This document shows positions 1 to 8,551 of a stretch of 64,000 bases of DNA, piece by piece. A program made the translations under genes and the position numbers. The stretch comes from Armatimonadota bacterium (GTDB taxonomy: Bacteria > Armatimonadota > Fimbriimonadia > Fimbriimonadales > Fimbriimonadaceae). The stretch is from contig DAIDHV010000006.1 of the NCBI GenBank assembly GCA_027451905.1, forward strand, positions 1-64,000, read 5' to 3'. The notes under the pieces were generated by a model, which did not search any database, was not told the DNA's origin, and worked only from the letters and a program-made list of their open reading frames with translations. Each line of letters begins with the position of its first letter. The stretch's first letter is position 1.

Positions 1-334
1 AGGAAGTAAAGAGAATACTTGTAGACATAAATATTGTAATGAAACCGACAAACCTATTGATTGCTGATTGTTGCTCCCTTATCTGATTTAGATCCACTTA
101 GAACTACCTCCTGTTCACTTCACATTTGTAATTGTCCCGCGCTTGGCAAGCGCAAGTCATAGAATGAACCCAGTTTTGGTACAGTCTGCTTTATAAGCCA
201 AATTCAATTCCTTTGATTCAAATCAGAACTTGATATTCAGAAGCATCCTTAAACCATTGTTCGATTTAAAAAAGTGTAAAATGAGCGCTAGTAAATCTCA
301 AAGAGGAGTTTAACTAAATTGGAGACAAGATCAC
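1..334. other. intergenic region at left edge
   Basis: No gene is supported in this AT-rich stretch. A short hairpin (GCGCTT/AAGCGC, 139-153) lacks a T tract. A TAAAAT hexamer at 277-282 could be the -10 of the prepilin-like gene that follows, but no good -35 is present at normal spacing. Two GGAG-type ribosome-binding sequences (304-307 and 321-324) lie before the TTG start at 335. Confidence 0.5.
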
Positions 335-1234
335 TTGAAAAGAAGCGCATTTACACTCATCGAACTTCTCGTTGTCATCGCAATCATAGCTATTCTCGCT
401 GCGATCCTTTTTCCTGTTTTCGCACAGGCAAAGGCAGCGGCAAAAGCAACCGCCAGCCTAAGCAATATCAAGCAGCAGTCGCTTGGCATCCTGATGTATG
501 CAAACGACAATGACGACCATTTCGTCCCCGAGGCATCTTGGAACAATGGCAATGATCCGCTGAACCTTGGTGGAGTCGGAACCGTATCCACCTGGGCCTG
601 GCTGGATCTGCCCTACATAAAAAATGGTCCTATCTTCCAAGACCCCAGCGGACCTAATACTCCAGACTGGCTAGGTCAAGCAAGCGGAACCAATGATCAA
701 CTCGCTTCGGACACGGTGATTCCTGAGTATGGCTACAACGATGTCTTTCTCTCTCCTGGAGTGGGCACCGCCAATGGACTCGCAGAGGAGCCGATCAGTT
801 CCACCTCAGTTGGACAGCCGGCCGAGACTGTCATGCTCACCTCTAAGTGGGGCTATTCTGAAAGTAGCTACCCCTCCGGCTCTTTCTTTTTCTATGGACC
901 TAACTTTCCCCTACCAAGCGCGGAAGTTGAAGTGCCAGATTGTTCTTACTTCCAGCAGAATCCTAACTTGGGTGCTGGATTCTGCACATCTCAGTGGGGT
1001 GTTGGCGATCCCATCATTCAGGGAGTAGAGGGCGTTACAAACATTCAAGCCGGAGCCGATACCGGAGGCGTTTCATTTAGAGTCGCCAACAAAGCAACCG
1101 TTGCATGGGTTGATGGCCATGCGTCTAGGAACGATCCTGGCTATTTGGCAAGAGGCACCAACTGGACTCCGACGACGAACTTCTCCGCTATTCAGATGAC
1201 CGACCTGACCCAGTACCTCTGGGACATCCAGTAA
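335..1234 (+). CDS. type IV prepilin-like (DUF1559-style) protein
   Basis: A 299-residue secreted or surface protein with a class III (type IV pilin) signal. A very short basic leader, the FTLIELLVV segment at residues 6-14 and Glu10 are visible, followed by one hydrophobic helix to about residue 30. The residue before the cleavage Phe is Ala5 rather than the usual Gly. The C-terminal part has the W-V-D-G-H motif (about 258-262) of the large pseudopilin family common in Planctomycetes and Armatimonadota. The TTG start is chosen because GGAG lies 10 nt upstream and the pilin motif starts immediately after it. No pilus or secretion machinery is nearby, so the partner apparatus is elsewhere. The function of these multi-copy pseudopilins is unknown. 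Confidence 0.9.
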   Translation: MKRSAFTLIELLVVIAIIAILAAILFPVFAQAKAAAKATASLSNIKQQSLGILMYANDNDDHFVPEASWNNGNDPLNLGGVGTVSTWAWLDLPYIKNGPIFQDPSGPNTPDWLGQASGTNDQLASDTVIPEYGYNDVFLSPGVGTANGLAEEPISSTSVGQPAETVMLTSKWGYSESSYPSGSFFFYGPNFPLPSAEVEVPDCSYFQQNPNLGAGFCTSQWGVGDPIIQGVEGVTNIQAGADTGGVSFRVANKATVAWVDGHASRNDPGYLARGTNWTPTTNFSAIQMTDLTQYLWDIQ

Positions 1235-1248
1235 CCTGAATTGATACA

Positions 1249-1290
1249 CAGACGTATTGAGTCCGAAGTCTTTCGGACTCAATACGTCTG
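1249..1290. repeat. perfect 18-bp inverted repeat
   Basis: Arms 1249-1266 and 1273-1290 are exact reverse complements around a 6-base centre whose outer bases can also pair. It sits between the prepilin-like gene and the lipoprotein gene. There is no T tract after the right arm, so a simple intrinsic terminator is not obvious. It could be a transcript-stabilising or rho-associated hairpin. Confidence 0.7.
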
Positions 1291-1324
1291 CACGACTTCA
1301 TTGACCACCGAAACCACTCAACTC

Positions 1325-1537
1325 ATGAAAACCACAGTTCTCTATGCGGCAGGAGCCGCCCTCATTACCGTTCTCGTCGGATGCAGCAAGTCGGCTACAC
1401 CCACGCCGCCGTCCTCGTCGGCCGCCAAGTCCTCGTCAGCCACGAAGATTATTACCGCTCCCAATGGAGTCCAACTCAAGAGCACATCCAATTTCTCTGC
1501 GACTTCTGCGGCTGGTAAAGCTCATGCTGGACAGTAG
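1325..1537 (+). CDS. small lipoprotein
   Basis: Encodes 70 residues. The N-terminus is a typical lipoprotein signal: Lys2, a hydrophobic stretch and the lipobox L-V-G-C ending at Cys20. A Ser/Pro/Ala/Lys-rich linker follows, typical of a membrane-anchored spacer. No recognisable domain remains. The ATG at 1325 is chosen over upstream in-frame codons because it places the signal peptide exactly at the N-terminus. The gene ends 4 nt before the thioredoxin-like gene, so the two are probably cotranscribed. Function unknown; a small anchored partner of the redox protein is possible. Confidence 0.7.
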   Translation: MKTTVLYAAGAALITVLVGCSKSATPTPPSSSAAKSSSATKIITAPNGVQLKSTSNFSATSAAGKAHAGQ

Positions 1538-1541
1538 GTCT

Positions 1542-2624
1542 ATGTTTAAGCGCTTTTTCGCACTGCTTTCATTCGTGATTGCGGTGGCCTCTATATCTGC
1601 CACTGCTCTCGCCAAACAGCCCACGCTTACCATTGGCAGTCTCGCTCCTGCTCTTCGGCCATCCGCTTGGCTAAAAGGCACACCTGTCAAATCATTTTTG
1701 CGCGGACACTTTTATGTTGTGGAGTTTTGGGCCACTTGGTGTGAACCTTGTAAGGAGAACATTCCTCATTTGACGGAACTTGCCAAGAAATTCAAGGGCA
1801 AGGTGACTTTTGTGGGAGTGGATATATGGGAGTCCGATGACCCCACGATCGTCACCCTACCAAAGGTTAAGGCGTTTGTCAAATCGGAAGGCTCAAAAAT
1901 GGGCTACGTTGTTGCCGCTGATGGTCCCCATAATCAGGTCGCCAACGCTTGGATGAAGGCTGCCGGTGAAGGCGGTATCCCCACCGCTTTCGTCATTGAC
2001 GGTAAGGGAATCGTCGACTGGATTGGGGGACCTCAGGATCTTGAACCTGTCCTTAAGCAGGTGTTAGCGGGCACGTTCAATGTGCAGGCCGCAAAGGAGC
2101 TTCGAGAGCGGTCTAAGGGTCCCATTTTCCTGATTCAAGATCAGCTGAAGCTCAAGGAATATAAGCAGGCTTTGGCATCAATCAATGCGGAAATCAAGAA
2201 GAAGCCAGATTCTGCGCGATCGCTAGATATTCTGCGCCTGACGGCTCTCACTCATGTCGATTTTCGTGAGTTCAAAAAAGATGCGAAGAAGATTCTCGAT
2301 GAGAGCAAAGGAAACATCGGCATGTACCAGATGCTCTGCTCTATCTTCGCCAGCGAAACTGGTTTGCCCAAAAGCGAATTCGAGTACGGGCTAAAACTAG
2401 ATGAAGAGGCGCTGAAAAACCCTCAGGGAAGGGATTACCTGTTTCTAGCCATGGGAGCTGCGATGGATTCTAGCCTTGGCAATTTGAAAGAAGCGATTCT
2501 TCTGCAACAGCAGTCGGTCGATGCAGGTTCCAAGAGCCCTCACTGCCCTCAAGCATTTCTGGAGTTCCTTCAGAAGGGACTTGCCAAGTATCAAGCAGAA
2601 GAAAAGAAGCAGTTGAAACAATAA
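1542..2624 (+). CDS. TlpA/ResA-like thioredoxin with helical C-terminal region
   Basis: A 360-residue exported thiol-disulfide protein. Residues 1-24 form a signal peptide. The thioredoxin fold holds the active site W-C-E-P-C (66-70) and the cis-proline loop GGIPTAF (Pro147). This type usually reduces disulfides in envelope proteins or serves cytochrome maturation. The rest (about 190-360) is helical, TPR-like and lacks a named domain, so the protein is roughly twice the length of a plain TlpA. The start at 1542 keeps the signal peptide at the N-terminus; an in-frame ATG at 1524 would add six residues. It lies just behind the lipoprotein gene. The thioredoxin assignment is firm, the substrate unknown. 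Confidence 0.88.
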   Translation: MFKRFFALLSFVIAVASISATALAKQPTLTIGSLAPALRPSAWLKGTPVKSFLRGHFYVVEFWATWCEPCKENIPHLTELAKKFKGKVTFVGVDIWESDDPTIVTLPKVKAFVKSEGSKMGYVVAADGPHNQVANAWMKAAGEGGIPTAFVIDGKGIVDWIGGPQDLEPVLKQVLAGTFNVQAAKELRERSKGPIFLIQDQLKLKEYKQALASINAEIKKKPDSARSLDILRLTALTHVDFREFKKDAKKILDESKGNIGMYQMLCSIFASETGLPKSEFEYGLKLDEEALKNPQGRDYLFLAMGAAMDSSLGNLKEAILLQQQSVDAGSKSPHCPQAFLEFLQKGLAKYQAEEKKQLKQ

Positions 2625-2949
2625 GTTTCCGCTGGATATGCCGGCCTGCCGATTCTATGAGGCTGTCCAGGAGACGACTGAGACCGCTCATTTACAGTAT
2701 CTCTTGTTGGGCGGGCTTGGTAGTCCCTATAATCCGGTCAAGCCAGAGCTGGATTCCTTTCGATGAATTGGCAACTAGTTATCGGGAGGTTAAACTTAGA
2801 CCCAAAATTGATGTCCTGCAAAAGTTTGTACAAATCATTAGCAACGCCAAGCAAGGAATCGAATGTGAAATCTTGATTTTGCCTAATTATTTTAAGTGAC
2901 GAACAATTTCTACTTTCACACGGCTGACTTATGTGGTGGAATAGTTAGC
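2625..2949. other. long upstream region of the sulfhydrylase gene
   Basis: This 325-base gap contains no convincing gene. It carries a plausible promoter (separate entry), which would leave a leader of about 210 nt before the GTG at 2950. I searched it by eye for a SAM riboswitch, which often controls this gene family, and found no match to the conserved core. Confidence 0.45.
2704..2733 (+). promoter_or_regulatory. candidate sigma-70 promoter
   Basis: TTGTTG (2704-2709), an 18-base spacer and a perfect TATAAT (2728-2733). It would start transcription near 2740. An inverted repeat GGCTTG/CAAGCC overlaps the -10 region and could bind a regulator. Confidence 0.4.
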
Positions 2950-4266
2950 GTGAGCAGTACAGTTAGCGATCCGAAACCCCTCTCTTTTGAGTCTTTGGCA
3001 CTCCATGCCGGCCAAAAACCCGACCCGACCACCAAAAGCCGAGCCGTACCCATTTATCAAACCACCAGCTACGTGTTTGATGACACCAGCCATGCGGCCA
3101 GACTTTTTGCCCTTCAAGAATTTGGAAACATCTACACCCGATTGATGAATCCGACCACTGATGTTCTGGAGCAGCGAATCGCGGCTTTAGAGGGCGGTAC
3201 TCATGCGGTGGCAACTGCAAGCGGACAGGCAGCCGAGACTCTGGCTATCACCAACATTGCAGAAGCTGGTGATGAAATCATTAGTAGCACCTCCTTGTAT
3301 GGTGGCACCTACAATCTGTTCCACTACACCCTTCCTAAGCTAGGAATCAAATGCGTTTTTGTTGATCCCAGCGATCCAGAAGGATTTAGGAGAGCCATCA
3401 CCCCAAAAACAAAGCTGATCTATGGTGAGTCGGTTGGAAATCCCAAGCTTGATACTTTTCCTTTTGAAGCGGTCTCCAAGATTGCCAAGGAAGCCGGATT
3501 GCCATTGGTGATCGACAATACAATGCCGACTCCTTACCTGCTAAAGCCATTTGAGCATGGCGCCAACGTGGTTGTCCACTCCCTCACAAAATTTATTGGG
3601 GGGCATGGCACCAGCATAGGAGGCATTGTCATTGATGGCGGCAACTTCGATTGGGGAGCATCTGGCCGATTTCCAAATTTCACGGAGCCAGATCCTAGCT
3701 ATCATGGCCTGAAGTTTTGGGAAGTCTTCGGTAACTTCCCGGGCCTTGGTAACGTTGCGTTTGGACTCAAAGCCAGAGTTCAAGGTCTAAGAGATACCGG
3801 AGCATGCATTAGCCCAACCAATGCCTTTCATATTCTGCAAGGAGCCGAGACGCTCCATGTCCGCATGGAAAGGCATGCAGAAAATGCTCAGAAAGTGGCT
3901 GAGTTTCTGGCAAGTCACCCCAACGTCAGTTGGGTGAATTATCCCGGACTGGGTTCTCATAAGGACCATGCCGAAGCCAAGAAGTACCATTACCGAGGTC
4001 AATACGGAGCCATCATTGGGTTTGGAATCAAAGGTGGCTATGATGCGGCGCTGAAGTTTATTGACAAACTCTCTATTTTCAGCCTTCTTGCCAACATTGG
4101 AGATGCCAAGTCTCTTGTGATCCACCCTTCCAGCACAACCCACCAACAGTTGAATCCAGAAGAGCAACTGGCAGCTGGAGTCACTCCAGACTTCATCCGG
4201 CTTAGCATTGGGTTGGAAAGCAGTGCTGACCTTCTTACCGACCTAGATCAGGCTTTACGCAGCTAA
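2950..4266 (+). CDS. metY: O-acetylhomoserine sulfhydrylase (PLP enzyme)
   Basis: A 438-residue member of the Cys/Met-metabolism PLP family. It joins O-acetylhomoserine with sulfide (or methanethiol) to form homocysteine (or methionine) in the cytoplasm. Landmarks are A-S-G-Q near residues 90-93, the phosphate-binding SLYGGTYN loop near 115-122, D-N-T near 189-191 and the PLP lysine in [10 protein letters not shown] (Lys214). The length fits MetY rather than the roughly 390-residue cystathionine synthases. The GTG at 2950 is preferred over a GTG 18 codons upstream because GGTGG lies about 9 nt before it and the family core begins soon after. A strong terminator follows at 4291. Confidence 0.93.
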   Translation: MSSTVSDPKPLSFESLALHAGQKPDPTTKSRAVPIYQTTSYVFDDTSHAARLFALQEFGNIYTRLMNPTTDVLEQRIAALEGGTHAVATASGQAAETLAITNIAEAGDEIISSTSLYGGTYNLFHYTLPKLGIKCVFVDPSDPEGFRRAITPKTKLIYGESVGNPKLDTFPFEAVSKIAKEAGLPLVIDNTMPTPYLLKPFEHGANVVVHSLTKFIGGHGTSIGGIVIDGGNFDWGASGRFPNFTEPDPSYHGLKFWEVFGNFPGLGNVAFGLKARVQGLRDTGACISPTNAFHILQGAETLHVRMERHAENAQKVAEFLASHPNVSWVNYPGLGSHKDHAEAKKYHYRGQYGAIIGFGIKGGYDAALKFIDKLSIFSLLANIGDAKSLVIHPSSTTHQQLNPEEQLAAGVTPDFIRLSIGLESSADLLTDLDQALRS

Positions 4267-4290
4267 CTAGCAATTCAGAAGAACCTTGTA

Positions 4291-4323
4291 AGCCTGCAGG
4301 CACTTCCTGCAGGCTGTTTTTTT
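4291..4323 (+). terminator. intrinsic terminator of the sulfhydrylase gene
   Basis: A 10-bp GC-rich stem (4291-4300 with 4306-4315), a 5-base loop and a run of seven T (4317-4323). Confidence 0.9.
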
Positions 4324-4346
4324 GCATATCCAAGCTGAACTTGATG

Positions 4347-4352
4347 TAAACT
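4347..4352 (+). promoter_or_regulatory. TANNNT -10-like hexamer (TAAACT)
   Basis: Ends 7 nt before the ATG at 4360, directly after the preceding terminator. No Shine-Dalgarno is seen, so a leaderless start is proposed. Confidence 0.5.
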
Positions 4353-4359
4353 TTTGGCT

Positions 4360-5031
4360 ATGAGGGTTTGGAAGTTAACGATACCGCTTGGAGCCATTTT
4401 GATGGCAGGCGGCTTTTGGCTGCGTGCCCAGGCGCAACCTCATTTTGAAGGTATCGCCGACGAAATTCCCCGCCACAAGATCACCGATCAAATGGTGCTT
4501 GCCTCCAAAAAATTTCAGGGTATAGCGGCGCCCAACTTTGCTTTGCATCCTGTTAATGGCCCCGCTGTTTCATTGAATCAGCTTTGGAATATAGGGCCCG
4601 TTTTTATTATTTTCATTTTGCATGGATGCCCCTGCTCGATCGAGGCTGAGCCATTTTTTCAGTCCCTATACAGTGGGTTTGATGGCAAAGTGACGTTTAT
4701 TGGGATTACAAATGGAACTCCAGCGCAGGCAAAAAAGTGGGTTCACCATTTCCAGGTGCCCTTTCCTGTTGTTTCAGATTCATCGCTGGACGTCATGAAA
4801 GCTTTCCACGCTCAAGAATCTACTTACAGTGCTTTGATCCTTCCCGGGGGAACGATTAGCCGCGAGTGGCCCGGCTACGATCAGGCCATTCTTCAGGATA
4901 TTGAAGCCAATATTTCTCGAGACGCAAACCTAAGCTATCCAGACCTTGATTTTAGCCAGGCACCTATCCGGCCAACGTCTGGCTGCTTTTTTTATGGCGA
5001 ACCTGCGCCACCAGTTCCTAGAGGGAATTGA
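4360..5031 (+). CDS. exported redoxin (AhpC/TSA-like)
   Basis: A 223-residue protein with a signal peptide (about 1-25) followed by a redoxin/thioredoxin-like fold. The expected active-site position holds C-P-C (Cys90, Cys92) after the hydrophobic strand FIIFILHG. The middle (FIGITNGTP, PFPVVSD) fits peroxiredoxin-like AhpC/TSA domains. It probably handles thiol or peroxide chemistry in the envelope. The cis-Pro region is not clearly canonical. The C-terminus ends in a short Pro-rich tail with one more Cys. The ATG at 4360 is chosen because it lies 7 nt after a TANNNT hexamer; a TTG two codons upstream is possible. It stands alone between a terminator and the kinase gene. Confidence 0.75.
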   Translation: MRVWKLTIPLGAILMAGGFWLRAQAQPHFEGIADEIPRHKITDQMVLASKKFQGIAAPNFALHPVNGPAVSLNQLWNIGPVFIIFILHGCPCSIEAEPFFQSLYSGFDGKVTFIGITNGTPAQAKKWVHHFQVPFPVVSDSSLDVMKAFHAQESTYSALILPGGTISREWPGYDQAILQDIEANISRDANLSYPDLDFSQAPIRPTSGCFFYGEPAPPVPRGN

Positions 5032-5117
5032 GTTGCATCCCCGCGGGTTGAAGTTCTTGGGATCGGCTTTTTCGGTGGCAAAATGACCACCGCCAACCCT
5101 AGAAATACTGAACCCAA

Positions 5118-5693
5118 ATGAATTGTAAAGGGCCAAAATACAGGGTTGTTGGGGTAGCCGGTGGAACATGCAGCGGAAAATCAACCCTTTGCAAAGCGTT
5201 CGTTGAGCAAATCCATCAGACCGACTTCACTTGTGGGCTTATCAACTTAGATCAGTTTTTTAAGACTGAGGTCACTCCAGATTTGGCAGTCACAATGTCC
5301 GATGGAAGCACATTGCTGGATTTTAACCAACCAAATTCGATTGACCAATCCGGATGCCTCGCGGCGATTCTTACTATGATGGAGAGCCGTGAACTTGTTG
5401 TGATCGAGGGCCACTTGCTATTTGCGTGCCCCAATTTATGGCCATTGCTTGACTACTGCGTCTTTGTGGACGCGCCGCCCGACATTCGGTTCATCCGAAG
5501 GCTAGAAAGAGACTTGGCAAGAGGAAAGTTTGGAAGCAGTCCCCATTTGATCGCTGAGTATTACTTAAAATCCGCTCGACCTGGCCATGAAATGTACATT
5601 GAGCCCACGAAGTTTATGGCGGATGTTATTCTTGATGGCTGTGATACGGTGCCAAATCTCGTCAGCCGGTTCGAAGCAGAGATTACGTTTTAA
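5118..5693 (+). CDS. uridine kinase-like P-loop kinase
   Basis: A 191-residue cytoplasmic kinase. Walker A is GGTCSGKST (15-23, Lys21). The body resembles uridine kinase and nicotinamide riboside kinase: L-D-Q-F-F after strand 2, V-V-I-E-G-H before a second hydrophobic strand, and an R-R-L-E-R-D lid segment with paired arginines. The likely reaction is ATP-dependent phosphorylation of a nucleoside-type substrate. Uridine/cytidine and nicotinamide riboside cannot be told apart by eye. No clear Shine-Dalgarno precedes the ATG; an AATACT hexamer lies 8 nt upstream. It converges on the TPR gene with 3 nt between stop codons. Confidence 0.75.
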   Translation: MNCKGPKYRVVGVAGGTCSGKSTLCKAFVEQIHQTDFTCGLINLDQFFKTEVTPDLAVTMSDGSTLLDFNQPNSIDQSGCLAAILTMMESRELVVIEGHLLFACPNLWPLLDYCVFVDAPPDIRFIRRLERDLARGKFGSSPHLIAEYYLKSARPGHEMYIEPTKFMADVILDGCDTVPNLVSRFEAEITF

Positions 5694-5696
5694 CCC

Positions 5697-6542
5697 CTAG
5701 GGTTCGACTTCGCTTGATTCGTCGGCAAGGTCAGCAATTCTCTGAAATCGAGTTGGCTGCTGGATCTGAAAATCGGGATCCTCGGAAAACAGCTCGTACG
5801 CCCTTTGAAAGTATGGGATGGCGTCATTCCGTCTTCCAAGCTCCAGAAGGTTTTCTGCCATCTCTTCGGAAACAAATCCGGCCTCTGGAAAGGCAGTTAA
5901 CGGCAGCAAGACTTCGATAGCTTCCCGATGGCGTTTGAGGGACCTTAGGCACCGCGCAATCGTCCACTGAGCAATCCGCTTTCTAAGGTCTGTTCCATGC
6001 TGCATCTGCCAGGCTGAAGCTTCCTTAAAAACTTCTAGGGCTCGTTCAAAGCTGCCGGAGTTATGATAGGCCCACCCCAGGTTGTTAAGCAGGGTTCCTT
6101 CCCACTTTTTGGCTCTTTCTTCGGTGGAAGCTTGGGCCATTTGCAGAGCTTTGAGGTTCCATCCGATGGACTTCTCTTGGGAGGTCACAATTCCCAACAT
6201 GTGGGCTGCATCGATGGCATAAAAATCAAGTTTAGAGAGTGTGGCCAACGCTATGGCAGAAAGAAAGTAGGGAAGTGCCGATTCGGGATCTCCCGCAGAA
6301 TTGCAGAGCCGACCGCTTTCTAGCTGGATTCTAAGTCTGACAATTGCACTTTGACTTTTAGAAGCTAGCTTAAGTGCTTGCCAAGCCTCATCAAATTTGC
6401 CGACAAGACCAAGCGATCTTGCAATTTGGGTGCGAATTTCTTGGGCCGATTCGGGATGTTGTTCAATGGCCATCGTCAGAGCGTCAAGTCCGGCAGCGGG
6501 TTCGTCAATGGACCAAAGAGCATCAATCTCTTCGCTATTCAT
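5697..6542 (-). CDS. TPR-repeat protein
   Basis: A 281-residue soluble helical protein made of tetratricopeptide-like repeats; the clearest is NNLGWAYHNSGSFERALEVF in the middle, with weaker copies on both sides. No signal peptide, membrane segment or enzymatic domain is visible, so it is likely a cytoplasmic protein-binding scaffold. The ATG at 6542 has no Shine-Dalgarno but has TAAAAT ending 8 nt upstream. It is transcribed away from the tRNA-Arg gene. The partner is unknown. Confidence 0.75.
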   Translation of the reverse strand: MNSEEIDALWSIDEPAAGLDALTMAIEQHPESAQEIRTQIARSLGLVGKFDEAWQALKLASKSQSAIVRLRIQLESGRLCNSAGDPESALPYFLSAIALATLSKLDFYAIDAAHMLGIVTSQEKSIGWNLKALQMAQASTEERAKKWEGTLLNNLGWAYHNSGSFERALEVFKEASAWQMQHGTDLRKRIAQWTIARCLRSLKRHREAIEVLLPLTAFPEAGFVSEEMAENLLELGRRNDAIPYFQRAYELFSEDPDFQIQQPTRFQRIADLADESSEVEP

Positions 6543-6550
6543 AACTGTAA

Positions 6551-6556
6551 ATTTTA
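6551..6556 (-). promoter_or_regulatory. TANNNT -10-like hexamer (TAAAAT)
   Basis: Read on the minus strand it ends 8 nt before the ATG at 6542, with no Shine-Dalgarno between. Confidence 0.45.
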
Positions 6557-6665
6557 GTTGAAAAGATGCCTAGGCACGCTGCAAAGTCGATTGGGATTGC
6601 AGTCGTTTTACTGATGTCTCGGGTACGGCATGTCACCGATGTCTTCGGTATGAACAACCTGGAAT

Positions 6666-6741
6666 TGGCCCGCTCGGAGGGATTCGAACCCCCGACCCTT
6701 GGTTCCGAAGACCAATGCTCTATCCACTGAGCTACGAGCGG
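6666..6741 (-). tRNA. tRNA-Arg (anticodon TCG)
   Basis: A complete 76-nt cloverleaf on the minus strand. The acceptor stem CCGCTCG/CGAGCGG is perfect, the D arm contains AGTGGATAGAGC, the anticodon loop CTTCGGA gives TCG (reads CGA codons) and the T loop is GTTCGAATC. A G discriminator and encoded CCA end are present (6666-6669). Confidence 0.97.
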
Positions 6742-6935
6742 TTGAAGGAATCGAAATTCGCCCCAAACTTTTGAGTAGAATTTCGCATTTAAGAAAGTAT
6801 GGCAGAACAGGGGCAATCCTATCACAGTCATGTTGTTCTGTTGCAGATTCATGGCATGAGCATTTCATCATTCTCGCTTCGTAGAACAGTAAGCAACACC
6901 GGCAAAATTGCCAATATTATGAAGAGAGCCATCTT

Positions 6936-7244
6936 ATGAACCAACTACTTGAACAGCCAATTTTAGGACTGGACACAAAGTTTCCAGAGAATCTTATTGT
7001 GCTTCAGCAGGATGAATCTCAGAGATTTGGATGTTATTGCCATGACGGAATCCATGGGCTTGCTTGTTTTAGCAACGAAGGGAGTGCCTTGGAATTTGCC
7101 GATTCTAATGATTTGAGCAACATGCTTTGCCGTCTGGTTACGTTTGATGAAGCTCGGGAAATCGCTAAAAACCGGCCCTTGCCGGTAGTAGCAATCATCC
7201 TGTTGGATCGTCTTGACAATCCTCAGGTTCATTTCATCCGCTAA
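6936..7244 (+). CDS. hypothetical protein, 102 residues
   Basis: A 102-residue soluble protein without signal peptide or membrane segment. It begins with a Leu/Pro-rich stretch, contains a C-Y-C-H cluster near residues 33-36 and ends with a hydrophobic strand (VVAIILLDRLD) typical of an alpha/beta fold. The composition and a purine-rich AAGAGAG about 8 nt upstream of the ATG support a real gene. I do not recognise the family. It lies downstream of the divergently oriented tRNA-Arg gene and converges on the second prepilin locus. Confidence 0.6.
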   Translation: MNQLLEQPILGLDTKFPENLIVLQQDESQRFGCYCHDGIHGLACFSNEGSALEFADSNDLSNMLCRLVTFDEAREIAKNRPLPVVAIILLDRLDNPQVHFIR

Positions 7245-7330
7245 GGCATTCAAGAGCTGTTAGGTATTTGGTCCATGAGCTTTAGCTGGCACAACTTCTG
7301 GTCGACACCATCAAGACCTGGGTCAGAGGA

Positions 7331-8005
7331 CTAGGGCGCATATAGATTGCACGAGTAGGGGAATCCAAGGCACATTTCGCCTTGGCAAGGGGCGGCATCA
7401 GTGAAACTAGCCCATTCCTGGCGTCCAGCCACATTCGTCGTGCCGCCTGGCTCTTGCGAGCAGTACATCCCGACATGGGCATGCTGTACTGAGCCATCAC
7501 GCCTTAACCGTAAAACTAATCCAATCCAGTCTAGGCTTGGCTCTGGGTCTGGGCTCCCGTGGTTTACGCGTTTCCCATGAACATAGCAAACAAAGATTCC
7601 GTAGTCTGGGTCCACGGCTCCCATCGCGGTGCGGAATCCCGGATAGTTTGGAATATAGTAATAGCTTTCCTTGAAGCCTAAGGAGTGGAACTCCGGCTCG
7701 TTACCATACTTGGTTGTGTCCTCGGGGCAAACGAGAACCTTCTTAACGGTTGGGTTTACTGCAACCATGTTTGCGATATCAGCCGGCATTTGCCCATCAT
7801 TGTCATTTAGGTACTCGTGCCAGGCCACGGATAGTTGTCTAAGGTTAGCAATACAAGGGACGATTCTTGAGTACTTTTTAGCCCGATTTAGCGCAGGGAA
7901 CAGCAAAGCAGCAAGGAGGGCAATGATAGCAATAACTATCAAAATTTCAACCATTGTTAGTCCATCGTTCCTTCGCCGTCGGATCGATTCTCTTTTTATA
8001 AGCAT
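7331..8005 (-). CDS. type IV prepilin-like protein (second copy)
   Basis: A 224-residue pseudopilin-type protein. The leader is longer and basic (K-R-E-S-I-R-R-R-R-N-D-G). Gly is the residue before the cleavage point, followed by L-T-M-V-E-I with the conserved Glu, and a single hydrophobic helix ending in ALLFPALNRAK. The C-terminal half has several Cys residues and an R-R-D-G-S-V-Q-H-A-H-V-G segment equivalent to the D-G-H region of the first copy. The ATG at 8005 is chosen because AAGGAA lies about 8 nt upstream; an in-frame start 12 codons earlier would displace the leader. It starts just after the stop of the upstream membrane protein gene, so the two form an operon. Confidence 0.85.
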   Translation of the reverse strand: MLIKRESIRRRRNDGLTMVEILIVIAIIALLAALLFPALNRAKKYSRIVPCIANLRQLSVAWHEYLNDNDGQMPADIANMVAVNPTVKKVLVCPEDTTKYGNEPEFHSLGFKESYYYIPNYPGFRTAMGAVDPDYGIFVCYVHGKRVNHGSPDPEPSLDWIGLVLRLRRDGSVQHAHVGMYCSQEPGGTTNVAGRQEWASFTDAAPCQGEMCLGFPYSCNLYAP

Positions 8006-8006
8006 T

Positions 8007-8510
8007 TTAGATTCCTTGAAGTGCACTGCCGAACCTTGCACCTAGCAATGCCCCTGCGAAGGTAAGAATTGTGTAAGTAGCCGACGATAGGAAAAGCCTA
8101 AGCAGCATGGAGGTCTGACCAACCAGCAGGTCCTTGTTTAAAGGTAGGAGGTACCCATCTGGATAAACCAAAACGCAGACTGATAAACCGAAAATTCCAA
8201 GAAAAACGCACCCCCTTGGCGCGGCTTTGAAGCGACTTATTGCTAAGGTTGTGCAAACGCTCAAGATCAGAACGACCCACCGCCTGCTAAAATCCTCTGC
8301 CGCGCTCAGCAGCAGCCAGCCTTGGTTGTTGCTCATCGGTAGCTGAGGAAGGCCGGCTGTGAGTCGAAAAACTGCCGTTTCAGCTGTTCTGTACAGCCAA
8401 AGGTCAATGGTGCCTGCTAGCCAACCACCGATCGCCGCAAAGGTAAGGGCACCCAAGTAAAAGTTTGCACCTTTCGAATCTGTTCCTACGTTCCCACGCA
8501 TTCTTTCCAT
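8007..8510 (-). CDS. hypothetical four-helix membrane protein
   Basis: A 167-residue integral membrane protein with about four hydrophobic helices (roughly 17-38, 74-92, 99-117 and 135-160). No enzymatic motif or known family is recognised. It sits between the Cys-rich secreted protein gene (upstream, 41-nt gap) and the prepilin-like gene (downstream, 1-nt gap), so the three minus-strand genes are probably one operon and may act together at the cell surface. The start is uncertain by three codons; a second ATG at 8501 has the purine-rich AGGATGGA before it. Confidence 0.6.
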   Translation of the reverse strand: MERMRGNVGTDSKGANFYLGALTFAAIGGWLAGTIDLWLYRTAETAVFRLTAGLPQLPMSNNQGWLLLSAAEDFSRRWVVLILSVCTTLAISRFKAAPRGCVFLGIFGLSVCVLVYPDGYLLPLNKDLLVGQTSMLLRLFLSSATYTILTFAGALLGARFGSALQGI

Positions 8511-8551
8511 CCTGGGTTGCTATTCGGGCAGCCTGACGGAAGGCTCGGTGC

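Noticed and set aside
2657-2899. 80-residue reading frame upstream of metY
   Set aside because: No start signal, atypical Arg-rich and then hydrophobic composition, overlaps the putative promoter, and no similarity to a known protein is visible.
2625-2949. SAM riboswitch upstream of the sulfhydrylase gene
   Set aside because: The leader is long enough, but none of the conserved SAM-I, SAM-II or related core sequences could be found by eye.
6608-6871. open frames across tRNA-Arg and, similarly, tRNA-Glu at 26486-26683
   Set aside because: They overlap complete tRNA genes and have no coding-like composition.
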